A DNA stretch of 64,000 nt from Micromonospora sp. BL4. GTDB lineage: Bacteria; Actinomycetota; Actinomycetes; Mycobacteriales; Micromonosporaceae. The stretch is taken from contig NZ_RCVJ01000105.1 of NCBI RefSeq assembly GCF_003667505.1, positions 94,884 to 158,883 on the forward strand. Direction: 5' to 3'. The position numbers and the translations under genes are program-made. The notes below the pieces were generated by a model that worked only from the letters and a program-made list of their open reading frames with translations, made no database searches and was not told the DNA's origin. Positions 17,023 through 25,833 of the stretch are shown piece by piece (within the stretch, counting starts at the first letter, position 1; each line of letters opens with the position of its first letter).

Positions 17023-18288
17023 TCAGCCGACCGGTGGGGCGGTGGGGGGTTTCGGCGAGTCGCCCGGCTCGGCCGGCTCACCGATTGGCCGCTCCTGCTC
17101 CCCGAAGGAGGTGCGGATGCACCGGTTCGCCTCCTCCTGCTCGATCCCGGAGGCCACCAGCAGGTCACTCGCCGTGGTGCGGATCTGGGCGACCACCACA
17201 CTGCCCGAGAAGCCGACCCCGGCGCCGTACGCCCGACCGGCCTCGCTGACCGCCCGCAGCGCCCTCTCGCGGGCCTTCTCCGGCTCCTCCCCCACGGCGA
17301 ACTCGTGCTTGAGCAACCGGACCGACTCGGCGAGGTGGTTCATCGCGTCCGGCATGGGATCCGGCACCGGTTCCTCGTCCTCGATCAGCGTGACGGACCG
17401 GCGGATCAACGTGCCGGTGTTGCGCATCGCCCGGTCGATCGGGTCCGCCGCCTCCGCGTAGTGGGTCAGCTCGTCGCGCCGGTGCCAGCGGGCCGGGGAG
17501 AGGGTGGCGGTCTCCTTCGCACCCTCGATCGCCTCGGCCAGGGTGGCCAGCTCCTCCTTGTTGTTCCGCAGCCGTTCCAGCGCCTGCTGGACCGTGGCGC
17601 GGTCCCGGTTGCGCAGCCCGTCGGCGGTGGCGTCGAGCTGGGCGGCGAGCAGGTCCAGCGCCGGCCGGGCGGCGCGATTGATCACCCGGAGCGGGTTCAG
17701 CGGCAGCAGCACCGCCGTCACCAGCAGCGCGACCCCACCGCCGAGGAACGCGTCGACGAAGCGGGGAATCTCCAGGTTCTGGGTCGACGGGCTCAGCGTC
17801 ACGATCAGCACCGCCGTGGCCGCCGCCTGGATGACGATGGCCACGCTGGCCCCGGCGAAGATGGTGAGCAGGATCGCCACCGTGACCACCAGGCCGAGCT
17901 GCCACGCGCCGGTGCCGAGCAGGTAGATCAGGAAATCGCCGATGGCCACCCCGATGCCCACCCCGGCGATCAGCTCCACGGTCCGGCGGAACCGCTGGCC
18001 GACCGAGGCCGCCAGGGTGCCGACCGCGGAGATCGGCGCGAAGACCGGCTGCGGGTTGCCGAGCAGCCGGTGCGAGATGAAGTACGCCAGCCCTGCGGCG
18101 AGCCCGGCCTGCACCGCTAGCCCGCCGGCCATCCGCACCCGGTGCAGCCGGTCGTGCAGGGTTGCCTTGCTGCGATGCCGCAGTTCCTCGGTGGCCTCGG
18201 CGATCCGTGCGCCGTCGACGTCCACCAGCCCTTCACGCAGCGCGGTACGCCGCACCAACGGAGCTCTTTTGTCCCGGGCCACGGCCAT
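17023..18288 (-). CDS. FUSC/aromatic-acid-exporter-like membrane protein
   Basis: 421 residues. Residues 1-55 are cytoplasmic and basic, followed by about six helices (roughly 55-205, beginning GGLAVQAGLAAGLAYFISHRLL and including the QPVFAPISAVG segment typical of FUSC/ArAE proteins). A long helical cytoplasmic domain (about 215-370) follows, and the Pro-rich tail is disordered. It resembles the N-terminal half of FUSC exporters, so a dimeric or oligomeric exporter of small acids is plausible. Substrate unknown. Confidence 0.75.
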   Translation of the reverse strand: MAVARDKRAPLVRRTALREGLVDVDGARIAEATEELRHRSKATLHDRLHRVRMAGGLAVQAGLAAGLAYFISHRLLGNPQPVFAPISAVGTLAASVGQRFRRTVELIAGVGIGVAIGDFLIYLLGTGAWQLGLVVTVAILLTIFAGASVAIVIQAAATAVLIVTLSPSTQNLEIPRFVDAFLGGGVALLVTAVLLPLNPLRVINRAARPALDLLAAQLDATADGLRNRDRATVQQALERLRNNKEELATLAEAIEGAKETATLSPARWHRRDELTHYAEAADPIDRAMRNTGTLIRRSVTLIEDEEPVPDPMPDAMNHLAESVRLLKHEFAVGEEPEKARERALRAVSEAGRAYGAGVGFSGSVVVAQIRTTASDLLVASGIEQEEANRCIRTSFGEQERPIGEPAEPGDSPKPPTAPPVG

Positions 18289-18365
18289 GGGCGCGACTAC
18301 CCGAGGCGGGCCCGCTGAATCCTCCCGATCCGCGCCGCGACGGCCGGATGCGGCAGACTCGGACG

Positions 18366-19022
18366 ATGGCCGATCTGCTGGACCGGTGGCGGGCGGCAGC
18401 CCGGGGCGCCGGGGCGAAGCCCGGCGCGGGCTCGACGCGGGCCGGGGAGCAGCTGCTCGCCCGATGGCGGGAGCCGCACCGGCACTATCACACGGTTGCC
18501 CACCTGACCGCCGTCCTCGACGTGGTGGACCGGCACGCCGCGCTGGCCGACCGGGCCGACCTGGTCCGGCTGGCGGCCTGGTGCCACGACGCGGTGTACG
18601 ACCCGCGGGCGGCGGGCGACGCCAACGAACGGGACAGTGCCACGCTGGCCGCGAGCGTGCTCGCCGGGCTCGGCGTGCCGGCGCCCGCGCTGGCCGAGGT
18701 GCGGCGGCTGGTGCTGCTCACCGCCGGTCACGCCGTGGCGCCGGGCGACCGGGACGGCGCCCTGCTCTGCGACGCGGACCTCGCCGTGCTGGGCGCGGCG
18801 CCGGCCGCGTACGACCGCTACGCGGCCGCCGTCCGGCAGGAGTACGCGCACGTGCCGGAGCCGGCCTTCCGGGCCGGGCGGGCCGCGGTGCTCACCGGGC
18901 TGCTGGCGCTGCCCGCGCTGTTCCGGCTGCCGCCGCTGGCGAGCCGCTGGGAACAGCCGGCCCGGGCCAACCTGCGCCGCGAGCTGGCCACGCTCACCGA
19001 ACCGCCGGTGGGCGCGGGCTGA
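18366..19022 (+). CDS. HD-domain metal-dependent phosphohydrolase
   Basis: Soluble 218-residue protein. Metal ligands typical of the HD fold are visible: RHYHTVAHL, then WCHDAVYDP with the HD pair, then LLCDADLAVLG carrying the last Asp. The family (predicted HD phosphohydrolases) is common in bacteria and plants, mostly uncharacterised, and may act on nucleotides. The final 29 bases overlap the 3' end of the convergent DUF4031 gene. Confidence 0.85.
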   Translation: MADLLDRWRAAARGAGAKPGAGSTRAGEQLLARWREPHRHYHTVAHLTAVLDVVDRHAALADRADLVRLAAWCHDAVYDPRAAGDANERDSATLAASVLAGLGVPAPALAEVRRLVLLTAGHAVAPGDRDGALLCDADLAVLGAAPAAYDRYAAAVRQEYAHVPEPAFRAGRAAVLTGLLALPALFRLPPLASRWEQPARANLRRELATLTEPPVGAG

Positions 19023-19278
19023 CCAGGTGCTTCGGGCGACGCAGGCCGGCGTCGCGGAGCAACCGGACCAGCTCCCGGCTCGGCACCACGCGCGCCCCGA
19101 GCCACACCGCCGCCGCGAACCGGTCGGCCGGGATGTCGTAGTGGTCGCGGTCGAAACCGCGCCGGGGGGCGCCCAGCGCCTCCGCGAAGGCGTGCAGCTC
19201 GGCGTACGACACGTCGCTGATCAGGTGTGACCAGAGCCGACCGCGCCACGGCCAGGCAGGCCGGTCCAGGTAGAGCAT
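18994..19278 (-). CDS. DUF4031 domain protein
   Basis: Small soluble protein of 94 residues of unknown function. Recognisable DUF4031 features: MLYLDRPAWPWRGRLWSHLISD at the start (the conserved W-SHL-D pattern), ELHAFAEALGAPRRGFDRDHYDIP, then a basic end. The family is restricted to actinobacteria and some proteobacteria and has no assigned activity. Its stop lies inside the convergent HD gene, so the two transcripts can form a duplex over 29 bases. Confidence 0.8.
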   Translation of the reverse strand: MLYLDRPAWPWRGRLWSHLISDVSYAELHAFAEALGAPRRGFDRDHYDIPADRFAAAVWLGARVVPSRELVRLLRDAGLRRPKHLVSPRPPAVR

Positions 19279-19301
19279 GGTGCCAAGCTAGCCCGCGCAG
19301 T

Positions 19302-19319
19302 CGATCATGTTGATGATCG
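19302..19319. promoter_or_regulatory. Palindrome upstream of glcD, possible operator
   Basis: CGATCAT (19302-19308) and ATGATCG (19313-19319) form perfect 7-base arms around GTTG, 27 bases before the glcD start. Position and symmetry suit a GntR/FadR-like operator. No regulator gene is adjacent. Confidence 0.4.
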
Positions 19320-19345
19320 GCGGCCGGCGACCTAGCCTCAGCTGC

Positions 19346-20746
19346 ATGGCCCCCACCCCACTCCTCGACGAGCTGCGCGCCGCTCTGGGCGAGAACGCCG
19401 TGCTCACCGACCCGGACCTGCTGCGCATGCACGAGCGGGACGAGGCCGACCTGTGCGCGGCCGGCACCCCGCTCGTGGTGACCCGTCCGCGCAGCACCGA
19501 GCAGGTGGTCGCGGTGGTTCGGGCGGCGGCGCGGCACGGCGTACCGGTGGTGCCGCAGGGCGCGCGGACCGGGCTGGCCGGCGCGGCCAACGCGGTGGAC
19601 GGCGCGGTGGTGCTGAGCACCGTCGCCATGGACGAGATCCGGGAGATCGACCCGGTGAGCCGCATCGCGGTGGTCCAGCCGGGGGTGGTCAACGCGACGC
19701 TCGCCGCGGCGGTGGCCAGGAAGGGGCTCTGGTACCCGCCGGACCCCGGTTCCTGGGAGTCGTCCACCATCGGCGGCAACGTGGCCACCAACGCGGGCGG
19801 CATGTGCTGCGTCAAGTACGGCGTGACCACCGAGTACGTGCTCGGCCTGGAGGTGGTGCTCGCCTCCGGCGAGGTGCTGCGCACCGGTCGGCGTACCGCC
19901 AAGGGAGTGGCCGGCTACGACCTGACCCGGCTCTTCGTCGGCTCGGAGGGCACCCTCGGGGTGATCACCGAGGTGACCGTGGCGCTGCGGCCCGCGCCGG
20001 CCGACTCACTGACCCTGGTGGCGGTCTTCCCGTCCACGGCGGCGGCCGGGGCGGCGGTGGCCGCGATCGCGGCCCGGGGGCTCACTCCCAGCCTGCTGGA
20101 ACTGCTCGACCAGACCCACCTGCGGGCCATCGAGGCGTACCAGCCGATGGGGCTGCGGACGGACGCGCAGGCCCTGCTGCTGGCCGCCGCGGACACCGGC
20201 AGCCGGGCGGCCGACGACCTGGCCGGCCTGGCCGAGGTGTGCGAGGCGGCCGGCGCCGACGAGGTCTACGCGGCCACCGACGCGGTGGAGGCGGCGGCGC
20301 TGCTGCAGGCCCGGCGGCTCGCCCACCCGGCGATGGAGAAGTTCGCCGCCGACGCGTACCCGGGCGGCAACGGCGGTCTGGTGATCGACGACGTGGCGGT
20401 GCCACGCGGTTCGCTCGCCGCGCTGCTGGACGGGGTGGCCCGGATCGCGGCGGAGTGCGAGGTGCCGATCGGCGTGGTGGGGCACGCCGGGGACGGCAAC
20501 ATGCACCCGAACATCGTGGTCGACCGCGCCGACCCGGCGAGCGTGGAGCGGGGCCGACGGGCGTTCGACGAGATCATGCGGCTCGGCCTGGATCTGGGCG
20601 GCACGTGCACCGGCGAGCACGGGGTGGGGCTGCTCAAGCGGGACTGGCTGGCCCGGGAGATCGGCCCGGTCGGGGTCAGGGTGCACCAGGCGATCCGGTC
20701 GGCGCTGGACCCGACCGGCCTGCTCAATCCCGGCAAGGTGCTCTGA
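19346..20746 (+). CDS. FAD-linked oxidase, GlcD-like (glycolate/lactate dehydrogenase)
   Basis: Flavoenzyme of 466 residues. The N-terminal FAD-binding PCMH domain has PQGARTGLAGAANA and SSTIGGNVATNAGG. The C-terminal FAD-oxidase domain has HAGDGNMHPN at about 379-388 and GTCTGEHGVG, both diagnostic of GlcD/D-lactate dehydrogenase proteins. It oxidises a 2-hydroxyacid (glycolate or D-lactate are the usual candidates) and passes electrons to an acceptor. No glcE or glcF partner is present, as is common for single-chain actinobacterial versions. ATG 19346 is preferred over an upstream start that would run through the palindrome. Confidence 0.88.
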   Translation: MAPTPLLDELRAALGENAVLTDPDLLRMHERDEADLCAAGTPLVVTRPRSTEQVVAVVRAAARHGVPVVPQGARTGLAGAANAVDGAVVLSTVAMDEIREIDPVSRIAVVQPGVVNATLAAAVARKGLWYPPDPGSWESSTIGGNVATNAGGMCCVKYGVTTEYVLGLEVVLASGEVLRTGRRTAKGVAGYDLTRLFVGSEGTLGVITEVTVALRPAPADSLTLVAVFPSTAAAGAAVAAIAARGLTPSLLELLDQTHLRAIEAYQPMGLRTDAQALLLAAADTGSRAADDLAGLAEVCEAAGADEVYAATDAVEAAALLQARRLAHPAMEKFAADAYPGGNGGLVIDDVAVPRGSLAALLDGVARIAAECEVPIGVVGHAGDGNMHPNIVVDRADPASVERGRRAFDEIMRLGLDLGGTCTGEHGVGLLKRDWLAREIGPVGVRVHQAIRSALDPTGLLNPGKVL

Positions 20747-20781
20747 CCGGATCGGGGGGCGACCCGCGCCCCGGTGCGCGA

Positions 20782-21318
20782 TCAGCCGACGACCTCGGCC
20801 GGGGTCGCCTGCGTCAGCAGCAGCAGGATCTCCCCGGAGACCGGCGGGCGCTCCTCGCCCGGGCAGTCCTGCGAGGTGATCAGCCCGGCGGAGGTGAGCA
20901 GGCTGGAGGTCAGCGCGTCGATGCAGGTGACCCGGTACTGCCGGGCCTGATCGGTCTCGTTCGCCAGCCTGGGGTCGGCCAGCAGCACCTGGAGCCGTTC
21001 GGTCTGCTCCGGGGCGAGCGTGCCCCGGGAGGTGACGCCGTCACCGGCGCAGTCAAGGCACTGCCAGGTGCCGTCCCGCTCGACGCTCAGCGTGCGGATC
21101 GGGCCGTCCGCGCCGAGCCGCTGCAGGAGGCTGACCTGACCCGCGGCGACCGTCGTCGGGATCTCGGGCGCCGGCCCGCCGGCGGCCGCACCCACCGGCG
21201 GTTGCGCCGCCGGGCGGCTCCCGGTGTCGCGGTCGAACAGCGAACACCCGGTGAGGGCGCCGGCGAGCACCATGGCGAGAAGCGGAATGAGCAGGCGGGA
21301 GCGCGCGCGGGAATGCAC
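20782..21318 (-). CDS. Secreted lipoprotein of unknown function
   Basis: 178 residues with a lipoprotein signal: RARSRLLIPLLAMVLAGALTGC, lipobox LTGC. The mature part is a Pro-rich linker then a compact domain with a CLDC pair and two more cysteines (VTCID, SQDCPG) that may form disulfides. Similar short secreted proteins are common in Micromonosporaceae, but I recognise no named domain. It lies downstream of glpD on the same strand (about 88 bases), so co-transcription is possible. Confidence 0.75.
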   Translation of the reverse strand: MHSRARSRLLIPLLAMVLAGALTGCSLFDRDTGSRPAAQPPVGAAAGGPAPEIPTTVAAGQVSLLQRLGADGPIRTLSVERDGTWQCLDCAGDGVTSRGTLAPEQTERLQVLLADPRLANETDQARQYRVTCIDALTSSLLTSAGLITSQDCPGEERPPVSGEILLLLTQATPAEVVG

Positions 21319-21405
21319 GCGCGGAACCTACCCCACCGTAGATAGCAGCCGAAACCACCATCCGGGCCGGTATCGATGGTTACCCCTCGGTAACGTTCCT
21401 TTTCG

Positions 21406-23238
21406 TCACCGAGCGGACGGACGCAACGCGGCCTGATCGTCGTCGCCACCCCGGTCGGCCGCGTAACCCCGGACGTCCGGAGCGCCCAGCCGGGCCGCGT
21501 CCGCCGCAGCGTCGTCCGGCATCAGCTGGGACTGCCGTTCCGCCTCCACCCGGGCGCGGTAGTGCTCGACCTCCCGGGCCCGGGTGACCGCGTCCCACCC
21601 GAGCACCGCGCCCATCAGCTCGGCGGTGTGCTCCGCCGACTCCAGCCCCCGGTGGCTGGTCTCGAAGGAGATCCGGGTCCGCCGGGTCAGCACGTCCTCC
21701 AGGTGCAGCGCACCCTCGGCCCGCGCCGCGTAGGCGACCTCCGCCGCCAGGTACTCCGGTGCCCCGGCCAGCGGGGAGGCGAGCAGTGGATCGGCGTCGA
21801 TCAGCGCCAGCAGATCCAGGGTGAGCGTGCCGTACCGCTCCAGCAGGTGCTCCACCACGCCCACCGGCACGCCGTGCCGCCGGGCCAGGTCGGCCCGGTC
21901 CCGCCACATGGCCGGGTATCCGTCCGCGCCCAGCAGCGGCAGGTCGGCCGTACGCGACGGACGGGCGCCGCCCAGCCGGCGGGCGGCCCGGTCCACCACG
22001 TCCGAGGCCATGACCCGGTACGTCGTGTACTTGCCGCCGGCGACCAGCAGCAGCCCGAGCATCGGCTCGAAGACCGCGTGCTCACGGGAGAGCTTCGAGG
22101 TGGAGTCGGCCTCACCGGCCAGCAGCGGCCTCAGCCCGGCGTAGACGCCCTCGATGTCGGCGGTGGTCAGAGGCCGCTCCAGCACGGCGTTGACCTGCTC
22201 CAACAGGTAGTCGATGTCGCGGGCGGACGCCGCCGGGTGGGACCGGTCCAGTCGCCAGTCGGTGTCCGTGGTGCCGATGATCCAGTGCCCGCCCCACGGG
22301 ATGACGAAGAGCACCGAGGTCGCCGTACGAAGGATGAGCCCGGTCTCGCCGGTGATCGCCGAGCGGGGCACCACCAGGTGCACCCCCTTGGAGGCGCGCA
22401 CCCGGATGCCGGGCCGCAGGCCCACGTCGTTGAGCATCCGGGACATGTCGTCGCTCCACACGCCGGTGGCGGCGATGACCGTGCGGGCCTGCACCTCGAA
22501 CTCGGCGTCCGGAGAGCCGGCCGGCGCCTCCAGGTCGCGGACACGGACGCCGGTCACCTCGCGCGCCTGCCGGATCAACCCGACCGCGCGGGCGCTGCTC
22601 ACCACGGTGGCGCCGAGACTGGCCGCGGTGCGGGCCAGGGTGACCACCAGCCGGGCGTCGTCGACCTGCCCGTCGTAGTAGCGGATCGCCCCGGCCAGCG
22701 CGTCGGCCCGCAGGCTCGGGAAGATCCGCCGGGCCCCCTCCCGGGTCAGGTGCCGGTGCAGCGGCATGCCCCGGCCACCGCCGAAGACTCCGGCGAAGGC
22801 GTCGTAGGTGGCCACTCCGGCGCCGTAGTACGAGCGGCGGAAGATCCGGGCGGGCAGATCCCGCAGGCCCTTGCCGGCCGGCAGCGGCACCAGGAACGGC
22901 ACCGGGCGGACCAGGTGCGGCGCGAGCCGGGTGGCCAGCAGCCCCCGCTCGGTGAGCGCCTCGTGGACCAGGTGGAACTCCAACTGCTCCAGGTAGCGCA
23001 GGCCGCCGTGGATGAGTTTGCTGGACCGGCTGGAGGTGCCCGCGGCGAGGTCGCGCGCCTCGACCAGGGCGACCTTCAGACCGCGGGACGCCGCGTCCAG
23101 GGCGGCGCCGGCGCCGGTCACCCCGCCTCCGATGACCAGCACGTCGAAGCGCTCCGCGCGGAGTCGGCGCAGGTCGGCGGCCCGGCGTACCGGCGAGAGC
23201 TGCCCGGCGACGGAGCGGGAGATGTTGGGGTCGCGCAT
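21406..23238 (-). CDS. glpD: Glycerol-3-phosphate dehydrogenase, FAD-dependent
   Basis: Membrane-associated flavoprotein oxidising glycerol-3-phosphate to dihydroxyacetone phosphate, 610 residues. The Rossmann dinucleotide motif VLVIGGGVTGAGAALDAA is at 34-50, and LVEARDLAAGTSSRSSKLIHGGLRYL follows, as in GlpD. GLILRTATSVLFVIPWGGHWIIGTTDTDW is another family hallmark, and a helical C-terminal DAO_C domain covers the last 130 residues. No glpK or glpF is adjacent. Length is normal for actinobacterial GlpD. Confidence 0.95.
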   Translation of the reverse strand: MRDPNISRSVAGQLSPVRRAADLRRLRAERFDVLVIGGGVTGAGAALDAASRGLKVALVEARDLAAGTSSRSSKLIHGGLRYLEQLEFHLVHEALTERGLLATRLAPHLVRPVPFLVPLPAGKGLRDLPARIFRRSYYGAGVATYDAFAGVFGGGRGMPLHRHLTREGARRIFPSLRADALAGAIRYYDGQVDDARLVVTLARTAASLGATVVSSARAVGLIRQAREVTGVRVRDLEAPAGSPDAEFEVQARTVIAATGVWSDDMSRMLNDVGLRPGIRVRASKGVHLVVPRSAITGETGLILRTATSVLFVIPWGGHWIIGTTDTDWRLDRSHPAASARDIDYLLEQVNAVLERPLTTADIEGVYAGLRPLLAGEADSTSKLSREHAVFEPMLGLLLVAGGKYTTYRVMASDVVDRAARRLGGARPSRTADLPLLGADGYPAMWRDRADLARRHGVPVGVVEHLLERYGTLTLDLLALIDADPLLASPLAGAPEYLAAEVAYAARAEGALHLEDVLTRRTRISFETSHRGLESAEHTAELMGAVLGWDAVTRAREVEHYRARVEAERQSQLMPDDAAADAARLGAPDVRGYAADRGGDDDQAALRPSAR

Positions 23239-23303
23239 TTGTCCACCGTAACCGCCGTGGCCACCGTGCCGGCATGCGCCGCCGGCCCCGTACTGTGCGA
23301 GTC

Positions 23304-25784
23304 ATGCAGGTCGGCCCTTCGTCACCCGCTGGTCAACCGCCGCCCTACCAGCCGTCGCTCCCGGGCCGGTCCAACCCGTGGCCGGTGGTCGCGGCCGTGC
23401 TGGCCGGTGGCTGGACAGTGGCGGTGACCGTGGCCACCCAGACGGGTGGCTGGCTCACCGACCAGGTGCTGCTGGGGTTCGGGCGGGACCGGGTGGGCTG
23501 GCTCTGGCCGGCGCTGGGCCTGGCCACCGTCGTCCTGGTGGGCACGCCGGCGCTGCTGCTGGCCATGCTGCCCCGGTCGGCCGCGGTCCGGGCCACCGGG
23601 CGGGTCTGGCTGGCCGCCGTGCTCGCGCTCGGGGCGCTCACGCTGCTGCGGGTCGTACCGCCGGTGCACCACGAGGCGTACCTCGCCGCGCTGGCCGCTA
23701 CGGCGGCACTCACCGCGCTCGTCCTGCGCTGGTCGGCACGCCGGTCGGCGTCCGCCGGGCCGGCCGGCTCGGGAGCCCGTGCGACGACCGGCCCGGTGCC
23801 GCTGCTCGCGGTCGCCGCCGGGCTGGCTCTGCTGCTGCCCTGGGTCTGGCTGGGCGCGCTGGGCGGGCTGCTGGAGACCGTGCTCGCCCTGCTGGCCGCG
23901 GCCGCGCTGGGGGTGCTCGCCGCGACGCTGCTGGACGGTCCCTTCTGGTCCCGGTTCGCGGTCGGCCAGCCGCCCCGGCCGGTCCGGCTCGTGCTGGTCG
24001 GTGGCCTGGTCGCCGGCGTGGCGCTGCTGCTGCTCGCCGCGGGAATCGGCCAGTCCGGTGCGCAGCTGCCCGCGTTGCTGACCCTGCCGCCCGCGGGTTT
24101 CGCGCTGGCGGCCCTGTGGGCCGCGACCTGGCGTCCGGCCGCCGACGGTCGGGCGAACACGCCCGACCGGGCGACGGACGCCGTGCACGCCGGCCGGGCC
24201 GCGACCGGCTGGCTGGTGGGCCTGGCCACGCTCGGCCCGCTGGCCTTCACCGATCCGGAAGAGATCACCCTGCTGCTGGTCGGCACCCGCGACGTGCCGT
24301 TCTGGGTGGCGGCCGCCGCCGGCGCCGGCCTGGCCGTCGCGGTCCTGGTCGCCATCGGGTACGCGGTGCTGCTGGCCCGGCCGACGGCCCGCACGCCGAA
24401 CCGGCGGGTGGCGGCGGTCACCGCGGCGGTGCTGCTGATCGCGGTGGGCGTGGTCGACCTCGGGCCCGGTCAGCCCGGCCTGCACGGCGAGCGGCTGCTG
24501 GTGGTGCTGCGCGAGCAGGCCGACCTGAGCGGCCTGCCGGCGGGCACGCCCGGCCGGGCCGGACGGGACGCCCGGGCGGCGGAGGTGTACCGGCGGCTCG
24601 TGACGACCGCCGACCGGAGCCAGACCGACCTGCGCCGGGAGGTGCGGCGGCTCCGGCTCGATCCGGTGCCCTACTACCTGGTGAACGCGGTCGAGGTGGA
24701 CGGCGGTCCGGCGGTGCGGGCCTGGCTCGCGCGTCGCCCGGACGTGGCCCGGGTGCTGGTCAGCCAGCGACTGCGGCCACTGCCGGCCCCGGCCGGGCAG
24801 AGCCGGGGCACCGCGGCCGCGCCCACCGGCCCCGAGTGGAACATCCGACAGCTCGGCGCCGACCGGGTGTGGTCGCAGCTCGGCGTGACCGGCTCGGGCA
24901 TGGTGGTGGGCAGCTCGGACTCGGGTGTGGACGGCGCCCATCCGGCGCTGCGGGCCGGGTTCCGCGGCGGGGACGACTCCTGGTACGACCCGTGGGACGG
25001 CACCCGGACCCCGACCGACCAGGGCGGGCACGGCACCCACACGGTGGGCAGCGCGGTCGGGCGGGGCGGCATCGGGGTGGCGCCGGACGCGCAGTGGGTG
25101 GGCTGCGTCAATCTGGACCGCAACCTGGGCAGCCCCGGCCACTACCTGGACTGCCTCCAGTTCATGCTGGCGCCCTTTCCGGCCGGCGGCGACCCGTTCA
25201 CGGACGGCCGACCGGAGCGCGCCCCGCAGGTGCTGACCAACTCGTGGGGCTGCCCGCCGATCGAGGGCTGCGACCGCGACGTGCTGCGCCCGGCCACCGC
25301 CGCGCTGGACGCCGCCGGGATCTTCGTGGTCGCCGCCGCCGGCAACACCGGCCCGTGGTGCGCGTCCATCGACGACCCGCCGGCGCCGTATCCGGACGTG
25401 CTGACCGTGGGCGCGGTGGACGCACAGCGGCGGGTGGCGGAGTTCTCCTCGCGTGGGCCGGTGCCGGGCGGGCCGGGCAAGCCGGACGTGCTGGCGCCCG
25501 GCGTGGGCGTGGTGTCGGCCATGCCGGGCGGCGGGTACGCCGCACTGGACGGCACCTCGATGGCGACCCCGCAGGTGGCCGGGGTGGTCGCGCTGATGTG
25601 GTCGGCCAACCCGGCGCTGGTCGGCGACCTGCCCCGGACCCGGCAGATCCTGCGGGACACCGCGACGCCGGCTCAGCCGACCTACCGTTCCGGCAACCCG
25701 GCCGACGCCTGCGGCGGCCCGGCGAACGTCACGGGGTCCGGGCAGGTCGACGCGTACGCCGCCGTCCGGGCCGCCCGGCGCTGA
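23304..25784 (+). CDS. Polytopic membrane protein fused to subtilisin-family (S8) protease
   Basis: 826 residues from ATG 23304. Residues about 25-380 are a membrane domain with some nine to ten hydrophobic helices. Next comes an I9-type propeptide-like segment (about 398-490, starting RLLVVLREQADLS), then a full S8 peptidase: Asp539 in SSDSGVD, His576 in GGHGTHT, oxyanion Asn681 in AAGNTG and Ser752 in GTSMATP. All catalytic residues are present. The protease would face outside, tethered to the membrane. The role of the polytopic part is unknown. Monocistronic. Confidence 0.9.
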   Translation: MQVGPSSPAGQPPPYQPSLPGRSNPWPVVAAVLAGGWTVAVTVATQTGGWLTDQVLLGFGRDRVGWLWPALGLATVVLVGTPALLLAMLPRSAAVRATGRVWLAAVLALGALTLLRVVPPVHHEAYLAALAATAALTALVLRWSARRSASAGPAGSGARATTGPVPLLAVAAGLALLLPWVWLGALGGLLETVLALLAAAALGVLAATLLDGPFWSRFAVGQPPRPVRLVLVGGLVAGVALLLLAAGIGQSGAQLPALLTLPPAGFALAALWAATWRPAADGRANTPDRATDAVHAGRAATGWLVGLATLGPLAFTDPEEITLLLVGTRDVPFWVAAAAGAGLAVAVLVAIGYAVLLARPTARTPNRRVAAVTAAVLLIAVGVVDLGPGQPGLHGERLLVVLREQADLSGLPAGTPGRAGRDARAAEVYRRLVTTADRSQTDLRREVRRLRLDPVPYYLVNAVEVDGGPAVRAWLARRPDVARVLVSQRLRPLPAPAGQSRGTAAAPTGPEWNIRQLGADRVWSQLGVTGSGMVVGSSDSGVDGAHPALRAGFRGGDDSWYDPWDGTRTPTDQGGHGTHTVGSAVGRGGIGVAPDAQWVGCVNLDRNLGSPGHYLDCLQFMLAPFPAGGDPFTDGRPERAPQVLTNSWGCPPIEGCDRDVLRPATAALDAAGIFVVAAAGNTGPWCASIDDPPAPYPDVLTVGAVDAQRRVAEFSSRGPVPGGPGKPDVLAPGVGVVSAMPGGGYAALDGTSMATPQVAGVVALMWSANPALVGDLPRTRQILRDTATPAQPTYRSGNPADACGGPANVTGSGQVDAYAAVRAARR

Positions 25785-25833
25785 GGACGGGCGGGAGCGC
25801 GAACCAACACCCGGTGATCTAGGGTCGGCGACC

